DNA of 64,000 bases, taken from Perkinsus olseni (Eukaryota; Perkinsozoa; Perkinsida; Perkinsidae). A model generated the notes under the pieces. It searched no databases. It had not been told where the DNA came from and saw only the letters and a list, made by a program, of their open reading frames with translations. The position numbers and the translations under genes are program-made. Every line of letters starts with the position of its first letter. The stretch's first letter is position 1. Shown piece by piece: positions 10,667 to 23,075 of the stretch. Location of the stretch: the NCBI GenBank assembly GCA_013115135.1, contig JABANP010000168.1, positions 1 through 64,000 on the forward strand, read 5' to 3'.

Positions 10667-13339
10667 TCACTCTACCAGCTGAGCGCTAGCTAGTTTTCGA
10701 GCGGAACCGGAGCTAGGAGATCTCGCTAAGCTGGGCTGAAAGACTTGAATCGAGCCGCTTGAGAGCCATCCGAACCGTTTGCATTAGAGAATTATGGCAA
10801 ATGCGAGAACGCCCCATGCGCTGTCCGAGCCGATGGTCACGGCTGCTGCATCTCCTAAAGTTCTCGTGTCTAATCGAGCGGTGTTAGTGTCGGGGGATTG
10901 TGCAGGAAGTCTCACCCGTTTTGAGTGCTCCATCCGCATGTGCTGTCGGAGACGGCAACACAGCATTGCTGCAAGATACCCTCGAATCCTGATGAAGCGT
11001 GAACCGCTAGTCATGCTTCTCCTCTTTAGACAAACTCTAACATTGCCGCCTCCCGCGTTATTATTCGATACTCGTCATTCGCTAGTGAACGCACCTCACC
11101 CGAGCAGTCTTTGCTCCGTCGGTGAAGCTCGATTATGTTACTCATGCTGCGTGACCGCAGGTCTTGCATGTTTAATGAGCATTGTTCATGCAGGATACAA
11201 AAGCCAGGGAGTCCACAGGTGGATTGCAGGGTTGAAAAGCTCACTGTTCAGTTATTGGCTCCGTGTCTAAGAAGTCTGGCTTCGGCATTTCACTAGGAAA
11301 TCTCGCTTCGACCGATGCGCGTTGCCTGAGAAGAACTTTCATCAGCGGAAAACAACCCCACTTTGCAAGACCGGCCAAGGACTGTGATGCACCTGTTCTG
11401 CTGCATCCTGAGTTGCAGTATTTCTCGTCTCACCTTCTTGAGGAGCTCCCTGACCAACGGATTGCGCTCAACGATTAACCTGAGCGAGTCCATCTGTTCC
11501 ATAGTCATCTCGATGGCATATGAGATCAATTTATATGAAACCCGTAAGTTACGGGCCGTAACGGGTTACCCGTTAAAGTTCAACGGTTAAACGAACAGCA
11601 CGGCAGATGAATGTTTATGAATGCTACAGTTCTCTTTCACCTAGCATGACCTTGTTCTGACGCGTATGAAATCAAGCTGGCTCGCGGATTATGACGATGA
11701 CCGTCGTGATTTTGAGTGGGAGCTCGTCGCTAGAGGTTGCGATGCTTTCGAACTAGACTTATCGCTTGCACATTCATTCAGAGAGCAAGTTGTCGAAGCC
11801 ATGCTGCGGACCCACTTGAATCGACTTTCCTTGTCAGCCGCTGTGGAGGCTCTCCTGAGGCCGTCAGTCGACATTGCAGCCAACTTCAGCGTACCTATAT
11901 TGTTCAAGCTCTCCTATTTGCTCGAAGCGAGCGTATCTCAGGTCGACTCGGACGTCGTACATTCGACCGCATGGCAGAGAGCTTCTCTGGGAGAACAGCG
12001 AGCCCTTACTTTTGCTCCCTGACATTTCTGGTGACTCATCGATCACTTCGTTCGCCGATGAATCATGGTCTCCGCGGTAGTACTCAGCCTGATCTGAGAA
12101 CCGAAGCAGACGGCTACCAGTAGCTTCTCGCTCAGACCTGTATCCGACTACCGAGTCGAAAACCTTTTCCCTTGCGCCGCTGGACCACTCTCCAGGGGAG
12201 TGGACCACTCCGAGTGGTTCAACTGTTGAACGGTTGAACTTCAACAGCTGTGCTTCCGCCGCGCAAGCCTTGCGTGGCAGGCGAAGTCTCCCGCAGAGCT
12301 CAGCTAATTCACACGGTAACAATGTGACAGTATACTATGAAGTTGAAACACTGGACCAGCTGACTAGGACCGTATCATCGCATGAGTCCTGAGTTCGTGG
12401 GGGGCCCCAGTGGGGAGTGAATAGACGATAATAATGTTGGCTTTTCCTCTCATGTTCGCGGATACGATAAGCTGTTTTCAAGGGAACATGTTGATGGGAG
12501 TATAGAGCACCGTTCTATACACCCTTTGTTTGAATTATATTGGCGCGATGGGTACGCCCTTTTTAGAAACGTGCGGAAGAATCATACCTCCTGTGAAACA
12601 TGTCTCGTGGTGAATTGCTATGCGAGCCAGCCGCTGCTGCACCGAGGGGAAGAAGGCCTTCGGTATACACAACCACAGGCAGTAAGCGCACCCAAACATG
12701 AATCGGTGGTACCTGAGGTTGGCCGATAAGCTTTTGAAGCACTCAGTTTCAGTTCTCACGCAATGGTCCAGTCAACTGCGAAGAACACGACCGTGCATCC
12801 AGTCATGATTGTGAATAGTAATGGCACCTGTAGTGAAAATGCAGGCCTCACGGAGAGCCGGATAATCTCAAGTCTGTAGGCAATGACAGGAGCCATTCAT
12901 GATGCACCCAGTCATTCTCGTGCGAAAACCGAGAGCACTGAGAAAGGGCTTCTCGGCTCACTTCGTTCAGTTGGGCTAGAAACTTTCCATGTCAACGAGT
13001 TGATGGTAATTTATGATTAAATCGTTAGGCGGTGCTTCTATAATTGCTAATTTCAGGTATCCTACTCCTGAGAGATCCCTTTTATCCTCTCCGCTGCCGT
13101 TCAGTCCATCTATCACGTCCATTCGTAGCTGGTAGTCTTACCAGAATGAAAAAAAAGATTCGCTACTGATCAACGACAATTGACAAGAGTGCTCTGAGAA
13201 CGACTACAGTATTCGGAATACTACTAAGCCGCTCACCGTGACCGGCGCACGCTTGAAACTGCTCCAACTGGGAATGCAACCCGACTAATTCCGAAACGAG
13301 GTGTCACGCCAGTCTGTCAGCTCGGAGGCACCTATGCGT

Positions 13340-13406
13340 ACCTTGCCTGGCCCTTACAGTGTCAATCTTACACTCTGATGATCAGAGTGTAAGTGCCAGG
13401 CAAGGT
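13340..13406. repeat. Nested hairpin, two stacked inverted repeats
   Basis: The outer 12-bp arms (13340-13351 and 13395-13406, ACCTTGCCTGGC and its complement) enclose an inner 13-bp perfect palindrome with one central G (13367-13379 and 13381-13393). Two independent perfect repeats nested within 67 bp are unlikely by chance. Confidence 0.9.
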
Positions 13407-16400
13407 CCTTGGCAACGAGGCAAGGACTCCTCCTTGCCGCAAGGAGTGCCGCTCCTTAAGTAGGGATCAGCTTGAATTGGTACTGATCCTGAGAAGTAAG
13501 TGTTAGATCAGAGTCTGATAACTATCGGTACGGTAGTGATCTATATCGGTATCGATCGGTATCACTGTACGGTGGTCGCGGCGACCATCGTACGAGCCAA
13601 TGCGGTTACCAGATCCTCCGCGACGTTCTTCTGGGACGTGGCTGAACCTGCAGGACTCATCAAAACAACATAATCCGCGAAGGGAATTAAGACTTTGTGG
13701 TCCGAGAGCCTGCAAATAATCTAGCAGCCTCCTCTAGTGTGCGTGTAATCCACGCCGTGGATATCGTACAACGAGAAACCGGTATGCAAATTGCAACCCG
13801 CATGCAATTGCATAATGCAATAGTTCACTAGCAACGCGTGCAACGAATGCGAACGCTCACGCGTGTGTACTAATGTTAATACGTAACTGTTCAGTGAGCA
13901 GCTCTCACTTTGTTTCCGCCCAGGCTTGCGGCAAACCGCTCGCCTCACAAAAAAAGGAGATTGAGGAACTCTGCTGTTCGTCGGTCAGTGCCGCAGTCGG
14001 CTCCATTTTGACTAATTGACGAGGAGGTCTGGCCTCGGCGTCGGTATTGACATTCCCGACAGAGCCTCAGGGGCATCATCCTGGGCGCTCTTAGACCAGA
14101 TAGTCAAAGTCCATCCATCATAGTCGTCGTCGACCCACTTGATTATCTCGTCCACATTGTCTTCCAGAAGAACGGCATCGACACCTTCGAAGGGAAAAAT
14201 AGATGATGACGAATGCCGCATTCGTCATGCGCATTCGGAATGCGCTAACAACTAAAAAGTCCTACGCGAATCGCAACCGGCGTTGCCAAGAGTAAAGTGA
14301 GCCTCAGAATCTGAGGCTCAGATTGGTAAGTTGCATATCGTCGTCGTAGAGGTCGCCAGTCGGCTGAGCCACTAGACTGAGAGCCCAGCAAGACTGGCGA
14401 AGAGTTTCCTCGGGGAACTTCCCACGCAACAGCAGCCTATCGTTGCCGCCATCTCGGAAAGTTGGCCGTCGCGGAATATGCCCCCGCAGACGTTCTCAAC
14501 AGGACCAGAACCACCGAGGCCGACTCTCATGCCCGGCGAATAAGCCATGCTGTAGCGAGTGGTGACCCCACGGGGTGGTCATAGGTGGCCCACCCCGGGT
14601 GGTGACCCACCCCCTGCTGTGTGATGTTTAGAGGAATAAACCTGGAAAATAATGTTCGAGAATATACAGTGTTCGAAAGGTTTACGGATTCTGGTGCCAA
14701 CTTTTTGCAGTGAACCCATGCCTATCGACCCACTCACCGGATGGCATCCCCTCCAAGCCTTGAAGGCTTAGCCTTCGAGACGAAGGCCCCGAGAACGAAA
14801 CAACCCGTCGCTCTCCCTCCTACTGCGAGTTAACAGCACAACCGGGCGGCCACTCATGGAGCAGGCCAGCAGAATAAAGCGGACGTACACCATTAGATGG
14901 TGACCATTTCTGACTGATCAGTCCGAGATCATTGATCTCTCAGAGATCATCTCTGACTTGCCGCCGATCAGAGCGAGCCTGTGGTCTGCCTGTCCTCAGC
15001 GATCGGCGATCGTCCGTCACCAGGTTCAACCCACAGGCTGTGGGTTGAACAGGCTGTGGGTCACAGCAAGTGCGTGGTCACTTTCTTTCGCCGCGAGGAC
15101 TCGGGCGTCCCCACCTAGGCTAGGTGACCTAGCTGCAGCCGGAGACTGGAACCTTATGTTGCCTCCCTATATAGGAAATGTTCGGCAGCTTTCTGGTTAA
15201 TTTGACGAGGTCCACCCAACTGTCGAACCGACCGATCCTCACAGTGAGGACCTCACTTCGCCAAACCCATTTGACACTGTTCTCGTCAACAACTTTTCTG
15301 CCGAAGAAGCATTTTGGCCGGCTGGACACCCACCACGTATATTCGCCTAATGTATTTTTCTGGCCATAATATCCTCGGCTAACCTACTCCACGAGGTCGT
15401 TAGTCAACCATCCCTGATGACTCATCCGTCCGACGGCTTACCTATTTCCTGCACGTAGAGGCACGTAGACGTATTCTCCGTCGGTTGATAAGTTCACGCA
15501 ATGCGATCGCAGATGATCTTTCGATATTCCGGCGCCTTCGACTCTATGAACCAGTAAGCTTACAAGACCCCGCCCGCTTTTATCGACAGCGGGAGGAGCC
15601 CCGATCAAGTATGCTCGTGTTCTACCTGCTCAATAGATGAATTCGGTCCGCTTAAGAACAAGATTCAGCCAAGCTCACCTCCTGGTCTCGTGGTCCTTGA
15701 GAGAGTCAATAATGGTTCACCTCCGAGCCGCTATTGGTTCTTCACCAGTTGTACCGATGTCAAACCTCCCGACGCGATCCAGTTGAGCTGGTGGGTCAGA
15801 CGTGTGTATCCTGTGCTTATTGGACTCGCAGATAGTAAATATGTACCACACAATGCCAGTGCTAGCCTAAGCTGCGCTAGATATTCCCATTACTCACTCT
15901 ATTAGTAATTGACTCAGTCATAGACTATTACTGAGTCAAGTACACATACTTATCCTTTAAGTTGCCCTGCTGCGCTACAACATATTACTTGGTTCGATCG
16001 CCAGCATACGCGGAAGTTAGGCGAGATGCTCTTCACCGCCGACACAAAGTCACGCTTGAATCGCTTCGCCGCTTTGCCTTCCAGGACCTTGTATACAGAG
16101 TCTTTAAGGGTAGCTATTTCACTCAATATCTTCTGTGGGCCACATATCTTGAGATAAGGAGGAAGAGGAGCTCCGACCGTAGTCTCGCCACTTCCTCGGG
16201 AAGGGAGTTGAGTGGTGAAAGTGCCTTCGCGGCAGTGCACGATCAGTGCACTACTTACGGAGATGCGGGCCTTCCGTGAGGCATCTTCCGTGATCGATGG
16301 CCATTTCTTCGGTAGAGCAGTCTTCGATACATGCAGAACCACAGGGAATGAGCGCAAGTAAGCATGATTCGGTGCTAGCTGAGGAGAGCCGTTGAACTGT

Positions 16401-17030
16401 TCAACCTCGGTCTTCACGCTATTGTCCACTAAACTGTTGACTGAGCAATCACGTGAGGGCCGAGTTGACTGTCAGCTGCCACGAGCAAATGTTGTACACA
16501 ATTGACTCTCCCGCTCCATGATTTCACTTGTGACTATCTCCCTTACGAGCCCAGCTTATGGATTGATGTCATTACTGTAATCATAAAGAAGAAACAGCAA
16601 GCTAGTCTTGTTTGCTAACAATTCATTCTAACAACTGCGAAGAACATGATCGTGTAAGACTTACACTGTAAGTTACACGGTGACACCATGTAACACTTCT
16701 GGCGAAGTGCGACCCTCCGAATGAGTGGTCAGGTCTGTAATACAAAATGCAGTTGCCTTCGCGGTTGGCCAAAGAGACTTGTGCAACCGTAGTTCGAAAG
16801 TCACGCCAGTCAGGCTGGGTGTTCTTGGGTTGGATGAACCGACCCAATTCAGGTTAGCTAACGATGATTTGGAAATCTTGGCTCCCTCCTGTCGTCGCCC
16901 GTACACTGGAGTTTCAACCGTAGTATGTGAGGTTCCGTTCCTTCACGAGGCGAGAATATTCAAAAGCGCGATGTTAAATAGTAATGTGTCTTGAACACTC
17001 GGAGTGTGCAATAGTCAAGGTTGAGTTCAC

Positions 17031-17126
17031 TCCCAGGAGCGCTCCTGGGGGCGTGCAAGAACTCTATTGAACACGCTCAGGAGCGATCCTGAGAACACTC
17101 CTGGAAGCGCTCCTGACTCAGGAGCT
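17031..17126. repeat. Cluster of CAGGAGC(G/A)CTCCTG palindromes
   Basis: CCCAGGAGCGCTCCTGGG is a perfect 18-bp palindrome. Within the next 80 bp come near-palindromes CTCAGGAGCGATCCTGAG and further CAGGAGC / GCTCCTG half-sites. This looks like a local array of one palindromic word rather than coding DNA. Confidence 0.7.
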
Positions 17127-18322
17127 TAGACCTCAGGCGTCCAGAGGCCGATCTTTTGAACAAGATCTAGCCAACTTCGCTCGTGGGAGCGCTGTGGAGT
17201 TTCAGGAGAGGTCGATTGAACACCCTGACTGTTTTCAACTAGTGTTTTTCATATCGCGGGTGAAACTCCACTCTCTCCCGTTCACGATGATCATTGGCAA
17301 TCTTCAAATATTTTTAAATCGCTCAGGACTCCCAAGCCAGACTGCTGGAGCCGTCGTCGGACGACGGCAGCCTTGTCTCGAGCCTCCTGGCGTCCGACGA
17401 TCAGCTGCGACGTCCGAATCCGTTCAGCTTACGCTTTTTGGGCTCGGGTTTCGAAGTCCGTATTAACTAACGCAGTGGGAGCGGAAATTCAGGCCTCACA
17501 AGCTTCAACTTGGAGCCTCCAAGTTTAAGGACCCCATTAGAAACAAATCGAAAGTAGTTTCGGTGCCGAATGGGCACTGTCGGCGAAGGGCCCAATCGTA
17601 GACGCAGCCCGAGTATCGCATAATGCGAGTATCATCTTCACCCGGCAAGACTAGAAGAGAACCCGGCAATCCAAAGTAAAGGATCCAGACACGCAGGTAA
17701 CTCGCTGAGTCAGCGACGCATGTCGGAAAACTGCACCGCTTTGCGAGCAAGTTCTGATGCGTGAACTGGCGAGAACGACAAAGATACAAGCCAGCCTGCG
17801 GGTGGATACGCGAGCCTACGAGGAGTCGAATTTGACAACGCCCAATATGAACATGTTGAGCAAGTTCCACACTTACATGAGAGTTCGAGTTTACCTGTTT
17901 GAGGTAAGTGGAATTTGTTAACATCAGAAACAACAACACTATGAACAAGTCGGATAGATCACATGCAAAATGAAGACAGCATCACAAGTTGTGATTCACA
18001 AGCACGATTGAGAATACAGGGACAAAACTGAGAGGCTCTCATCCAAGTCCGACAGCGCGTCAATCGGCAAACAGCCTGTACGTCAGTGCCGGTACGGCAG
18101 TCGGGACCCTTTTGTTCCCGAAAATCCATCCGAAACGAGTTCACCGCTGTTGCACTTCCTTGCAACCAGCTGGCTTCCGACACGGTTCGCAGATACTCGA
18201 CAGCATTCGCTCTCCGGAAAACTTATCGTTGTGAACAGCAGTTCCATCAGCATGGGTTCTCGCGCAATAATCACCACGCGGCCGAGATTTCGAGGCTTTT
18301 GATCGATCGACGATTTACGGTG

Positions 18323-18349
18323 AAGACGGGTAAATCATTTACCCGTCTT
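18323..18349. repeat. Perfect 13-bp inverted repeat with 1-nt centre
   Basis: AAGACGGGTAAAT (18323-18335), one C, then the exact complement (18337-18349), followed by a short T-run. With the T-run it resembles an intrinsic terminator, but a eukaryotic Pol II gene would not use one and no gene ends here. Confidence 0.85.
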
Positions 18350-18990
18350 TTTCGAGAATCTAAAATCAACTCCAACACTGAGCATCTTGAAGAGCAATAG
18401 AAAATAGATGGCAAACAGATCAACCGCCGTTGGTCAACTCAGCCGTGAAACATAGTCAATTTAATCTGACAACAAGCACGTAAGATTGCCTTTGCAACGC
18501 TTCGCCTAGGGGAGTCCACAAAACTGATTCGTCTGCGCGTTTATCCCTTCTAGGATGGCTCGCAATAGATCTAATAATATCGATTCTTCCCTCACTTCAC
18601 TAACTTCTCGGGTCCCACCCGACCAGCGTGCGCACTCCACAGAATTACGCCATTCTCTCAAGCGTACTCTATTGAAGATTTGAATGAAGATTAAATCCTA
18701 GTTCTCGTACGAAACTATTCGACTCAGAACAATCGTTACCTTGGCGGGCATCAGCCGCATGACATCCCTCCAGTCCTTCTCAGAAAAGCTGAGAATCACA
18801 AAATAAATACGGGGCGATCAAGCAAACGATGATGATCATTTTCCATCGAAAATTGCGATGAGCTCGAGCCGCCATATCAGAAAGAATTTCCCACAACATC
18901 TATCAGAAAATTCACGACGGCAGCTCAGTCTCATCACTCGAGTCTAGTTGAGAGTGAGCTGTCCATCTCGTGGATCAAAAGCCCCCCTTC

Positions 18991-21060
18991 TCACTCCTCA
19001 ATCACGAGTCTTAATTTCGGGAGCGTCTTCGACCACCCCTCCTTGGCCATGTTGGCCACTTGCTCCGACTTCAGATTTTTCCACATGTTCGTATAGACGA
19101 ACCTGAAGCAAAATATATTTCAGAAAACTGAATGAAAAACAGCCACCGGCCGGGAAAGGGTTTCAACGGACAACAGCGAGTGAATCTTCGTCCACGAGAG
19201 CGAAGAGGCGATGACAGGAAGGCTTCAAAAATGAGATGATCGCCGGCTCTTTCCGAACTTATGAGACCCCCACGGGTGGTTGTCACCTACTGGTTGAGAA
19301 TCAGGGGTTTGAGAGACCATATTCACGTATCACCACTTTCGAACCTTTCATCAGCGGGACGAGACAGAAGGCGAGTCGTGATGACCGATATGAAAAAGAG
19401 CTTCGCAATTGCCCCTCGACCTCTTGCCTGTTCATATACCGACACGAGGTTACCCCAAGTTCTCGATCATAATAATGATTATACAGCGCGCCCTACTTGA
19501 AGATTTCTTGAGCGACCAGCAACTTCGCCGTTTTCTCAGGCGCTTGGACGATCGCCGTAGTGTTGGCCACGACAGCTTTCGAGATGCTCTGCATCGATCC
19601 TGTATCGAACTTCACAGGAACCTGAACAAACACAGATAGATCCTCGGTTCGAATCCTGGGAGAGGCACCTAGACCAGATGCAATCAACCCACGTATGTCG
19701 TTCGAAAGGCGAAGCAGATTTGGGTCCCAATTCTTCAGTGTACTGCGGTCTCAAGTTTTCTGAATTTCACAATTCCTATTTTCAGTATTTTATTCTGATA
19801 GTACGCTTTAAAGACGCAATTCGGGACAAAGGAAATCGGTTAGCGGATTTAAGGGATATCCACGCTCCAGCGTTGATGAATCAGAAGACATGTCGCTAGA
19901 GCTTCACTCCGGAAGAAGATAAGCAAAAAGATTCATCACTCACGTCTGATGGGAGACCAAGCTTTCGGCACTCGTGTCTAATGGAGTCCTCCGTCACTTC
20001 AATCGGGATCGTAATCTGACCTCGGGCATACCATCCCAGCACATACCTACAAACGACCTCAGTGAAGATCTCGCTCGCCCGATCGATCGATTAAAAACAA
20101 ACTCGTTTTTCTCTGAAAAGCCCGCCTAGTTGCCATTGACTAGGTTTTTCCCGAGATTTTTCCGACTTTTTCAGCAAATCTTTTCGATTGCCAACTCACT
20201 GGAACAGCTCAGGTTGAACCTCGTTGAGCTCCACGACGCCCCCTTCTCCCTGCTGATCATCGAGTCTTTTACTGAGCAAGGTTGGTGGTCGAGCTTCAAG
20301 CTCGGATACTAGGAGGGAATGCCGACGACCTCTAACGTCAATTTCGATGTAATCCTGAAGATTCAAAAAATGAAGAAAAATAACCGCTTCGCTCCGCCCT
20401 ACTCCGCTGGATGCTCCCGAAACTGCTGAGCGGTCAGAGATTTTCCTCCTTTTCGGATTGTTGGTGGATGATCGTCCTGCAAAAATGATAATATCTTTCA
20501 TCACTGTGTTACCCATGCATGGTCGGCCGAGCAAAGATACGAGAAGGTACTGTAAAAATTCAAGCCAATCCGGACGTCCAAAAGCTGGGAAGAAATCAGA
20601 ACCCATCACTCGATCAGACGCTGACCAAATTCGTGCGAAAATAGTTCTATATCGGAACTTCTCGCCCCTTCAAAAACAATGAGCGAGTGGGAACGTTTTG
20701 CGCGTTCCCCCGAGCAAGCCGACTCAGCCGGACTAGCACCGAAGTTTCTTTTTCTGGGTCACGTCAGCACTGAGGCCGTCCTCAAGCTACGGAATATTTA
20801 TATGTCAGAGAGTCAGTGTAGCGACTCATTGCTTACTCCTCTGGTCCGTCCCCGAGACCGAATGACGACTATCATCGCCCACTGTACCTAAACCAACCTT
20901 AATATCGCTAACCACAGTGACTAAGATGCCCACCTGTGATAACCCCATCAGAGTTTTCTTCCTTTATTTTTGCAATAGCGGCACCTGCTGGAGTTTGCTG
21001 CTGCTGCTGTTGCTGACCGGAGCCGTTAGGCGGCGGGGTGGCGGCGGAGGGAGTTGGCAT
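18991..21060 (-). CDS. BTB/POZ (KCTD/T1-type) domain protein, multi-exon
   Basis: Exons I can join in phase: 20934-21060 (ATG at 21060), 20403-20476, 20200-20354 and 19944-20046, with a last exon near 18991-19102. Exon 1 encodes a Pro/Gln-rich leader with seven Gln. Exon 2 has a basic PKRRK cluster (possible nuclear signal). Exon 3 carries DYIEIDVRGRRHSLLVSELE, matching the T1/KCTD-type BTB opening (I-x-x-N/D-V-x-G-x-x-x). Exon 4 carries YVLGWYARGQITIP, matching the 'YLRTGxLxxP' segment later in that fold. Such BTB proteins usually assemble oligomers and act as cullin-3 adaptors or scaffolds. Introns include a GCGGAGCGAAGC-type one (20355-20402), an ATCGATC-type one (20047-20199) and a tRNA-like one (19622-19668). 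Joining of exons between 19400 and 19940 is uncertain in phase. An in-frame GTG upstream of the ATG would add a hydrophobic start but is not a credible initiator. Confidence 0.65.
19622..19668 (-). repeat. tRNA-3'-half introner, antisense, in BTB gene (47 nt)
   Basis: A GT-AG interval on the minus strand with GGATTCGAACCGAGGATC in its middle, the complement of a tRNA T-arm. It separates two coding-like stretches, though the phase across it does not close cleanly in my joining. Confidence 0.55.
20355..20402 (-). repeat. GCGGAGCGAAGC-family introner in BTB gene (48 nt)
   Basis: The intron starts GTAGGGCGGAGCGAAGCGG and ends TTCAG. It separates the basic leader exon from the BTB exon in matching phase. 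Its first 18 bases almost equal those of the LSG1 intron at 26340-26386, an unrelated gene. Confidence 0.85.
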
Positions 21061-21526
21061 GAACAGGACGGCCGTGGACAATAAAAGCAGCTTCACAGAA
21101 ACAGCTTTCTGATCACGTCTTGAGTTTACGTATTCATCATTATTCTAATCTATCGTGCTTTCCGAAAATCATATTCACGAATTATGTGAGTGTCCCATCA
21201 ATTCACTCAGGGCAAGCCTTCCCCTTCAGAATGATGCCGAGAGACGGTTCAGCTATTCGCGCCATTTCGCAAAAAGATGACGTTGATAGGGGAGCCTGAA
21301 AGAGGATGTTAACCTCGCGGTACTGGGAGAAAAGATTACATTTTCCATGCAGCGCAGTCGATAAGAAAGTCGCGGGTCCCGAGTGGTGAACTTCCTACGT
21401 AGAAGAGCCATTTAATGACTACCAAAAAATGTTCCTTTTCGATTTTCCCAATTGCCGTATAGCGAGATTCACAAACTCTCTTGTGAACTTTTTCGCTCAT
21501 CTCGTGCAAGGATGCCTGAGATGAAA

Positions 21527-21799
21527 TTAAGAGGCAGCTAGCAGCTCCACAATTGACATCTTACTCTTCCGAAGCAGCAGTTCGAAGTACTGATAAAGCT
21601 TGGAATTTGCCCTATTTTTGAGAGGGGGATAATGGCGTCGAGAGAACAAAAATGCTCGACGATAAGCTTCGCTCCGCCGAGATTCTTCCATCCAATGGAT
21701 TAGAAAGCACAGCCAGTAGTCGACGGCGCCGTCTCGACGCAGTTCGAATGATGCAGTCAGCAGTCGGTGCGCGTCAATCAGTATACTTTCCATTGCCAT
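21527..21799 (-). CDS. Uncharacterised small ORF (about 91 aa), doubtful
   Basis: ATG at 21799 opens a frame of 91 codons to a stop at 21527, rich in Leu, Arg and aromatic residues, with a W-L-C-F-L-I-H-W core. I do not recognise it. The GGCGGAGCGAAGC motif typical of one intron family lies inside the frame, read as RRSEAY. Either the frame is not fully exonic or an intron-like element has become coding here. A splice-like GTAAGTG lies just upstream of the ATG, so the ORF could instead be one exon of a longer gene. Confidence 0.3.
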   Translation of the reverse strand: MAMESILIDAHRLLTASFELRRDGAVDYWLCFLIHWMEESRRSEAYRRAFLFSRRHYPPLKNRANSKLYQYFELLLRKSKMSIVELLAAS

Positions 21800-22231
21800 T
21801 GGATTTACACTTACGACTCGGAAGTTTCTAGTTGCGTTCACTGTTCCTGGTAGGAGCAATGTCTGGCTCTAATTCGGGTATACTCGAAAACTATCCCGTT
21901 TGCATCTCTCCATGGATCACAACTCATCGCTCTTCGCAACCAGCGGCGAGGATACGGTTTTGAAACGGAGCTTGACATCCCAAACTATGTGGGTCATATG
22001 CCTCACGCCTTGGCTGTGAAGCATACGACCAAAAGACCTCGATACATAACCGAGTTTCACAACATACCATGCGAAGCTCCAGAAAAGCAGCTTAACACCG
22101 CTGTAACCGCCGATTTGAGCCGATTGAGCCCAAACGAAAGAGAAAATAAGAAAGGTGATGAAAAATGGATGAGCCATCATTATTTCTATCTCACAGAAAA
22201 ATGTCCCAGAGAGAAATGCCGGTTCCCCGAA

Positions 22232-23075
22232 TCAGCCATGCAATGGAGCAATAGCGACAAATTCATGAACGCTGAACTTCTTCCTCTTGCCTGCTTTGTC
22301 CATATACTCACCCTCCCGCTCGAAAGAGATATCGTAGAACCACCCGTTCTTAAGCCTCTTTATTAGGATACTTTGTTTGACCTCAAAAGTAAGATTAGGA
22401 TCGTTCGTGTCTAACTCTTCAGTGGCACTCATAAGAAGTTTATTTTTATTAGCCTTGCCATGGAGACTATACCAATAGGGAGACCAAGCTTCTTTCCCCT
22501 TGAAAAAGACATGGGTATAGGATGGCAGGTAAGCCTCGCCCTCGGAGTATATGGTAGTTTCATCCACACCGGGAGCTGGGATCAGCTCAGCTACTGACCC
22601 AGAGAGTCCCAAATTCCACAGAGCTAACCCGCTGACCGTCACAGTGACATTCGGCACTCCAGGCGTGTCAGTTTCAATGACGTCAAGCTGTACTCCTACA
22701 GATCCACCACGACCGACTGTGGATGTGATCCGGAATGCGGCACGCTCTTGGTACTTACCGGCCTCGTTGATACCCCTCATGTTGTAGAGACAGCCGCCCT
22801 TGGGCATGTGGACGTAACCGGTGGGTTGCCTTTGCGGCCCGGTACCACCCTTGGCAACGCGCGGGGTAGTCAGCGGTAACTTGAAAAGGGATCACTGGTT
22901 GCCCTTGCACCATGATGAAGGCAGACAGCATGAGTATGCGGTAGAGCCTCTCCTTGAAGCAGGAATTACCAGAGCTGGCGATAAAAGCCATCGAAAAAAG
23001 TGCGACAACTTCGCTGAGTAATATGGGGTCTTTCAGGCACTGCCGGTCTGTTGGAACAAGGCCAACTCGAGTCAT
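22232..23075 (-). pseudogene. Secreted family copy 3 with a frameshift
   Basis: The first frame (ATG 23075) encodes a hydrophobic segment (RILMLSAFIMVQG) and VTADYPARCQG, the family opening. At the next glycines the frame is lost: the rest of the family, GGCLYNMRG, YQER and a C-terminal NGWFYDISF block, continues in another frame to the stop at 22232. The shift lies at about 22845-22852, in a GGGTGGTACC context, where one base more or less would restore continuity. It could be a real disabling mutation, an assembly error, or an unusual intron, although no GT-AG pair fits well. Total length across both frames matches copies 1 and 2. Confidence 0.75.

Larger units (their letters stand above)
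10667..18990. other. Long gene-poor stretch rich in palindromes
   Basis: Across 8.3 kb I find no exon that I can tie to a protein family. The best open frame is at 11666-12022 (+, ATG start, 118 codons), but an overlapping 152-codon frame runs on the other strand and neither has a motif. Structural features are a nested hairpin (13340-13406), a cluster of CAGGAGCGCTCCTG palindromes (17031-17126), short inverted repeats at 12181-12250, and a one-base-centre palindrome (18323-18349). A promoter-distal or heterochromatin-like region is possible. Confidence 0.4.

Noticed and set aside
11666..12322. Overlapping ORFs of 118 (+) and 152 (-) codons
   Set aside because: Mutually overlapping, no motif, no splice-supported neighbours. 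Mentioned only as the best candidates in that stretch.
18323..18360. Intrinsic (rho-independent) terminator
   Set aside because: The hairpin plus T-run is present, but the organism is eukaryotic and no transcription unit ends there.
20934..21096. Signal peptide at the start of the BTB protein
   Set aside because: The hydrophobic start depends on a GTG initiator. The first ATG (21060) removes it and leaves a Pro/Gln-rich cytosolic or nuclear N-terminus.
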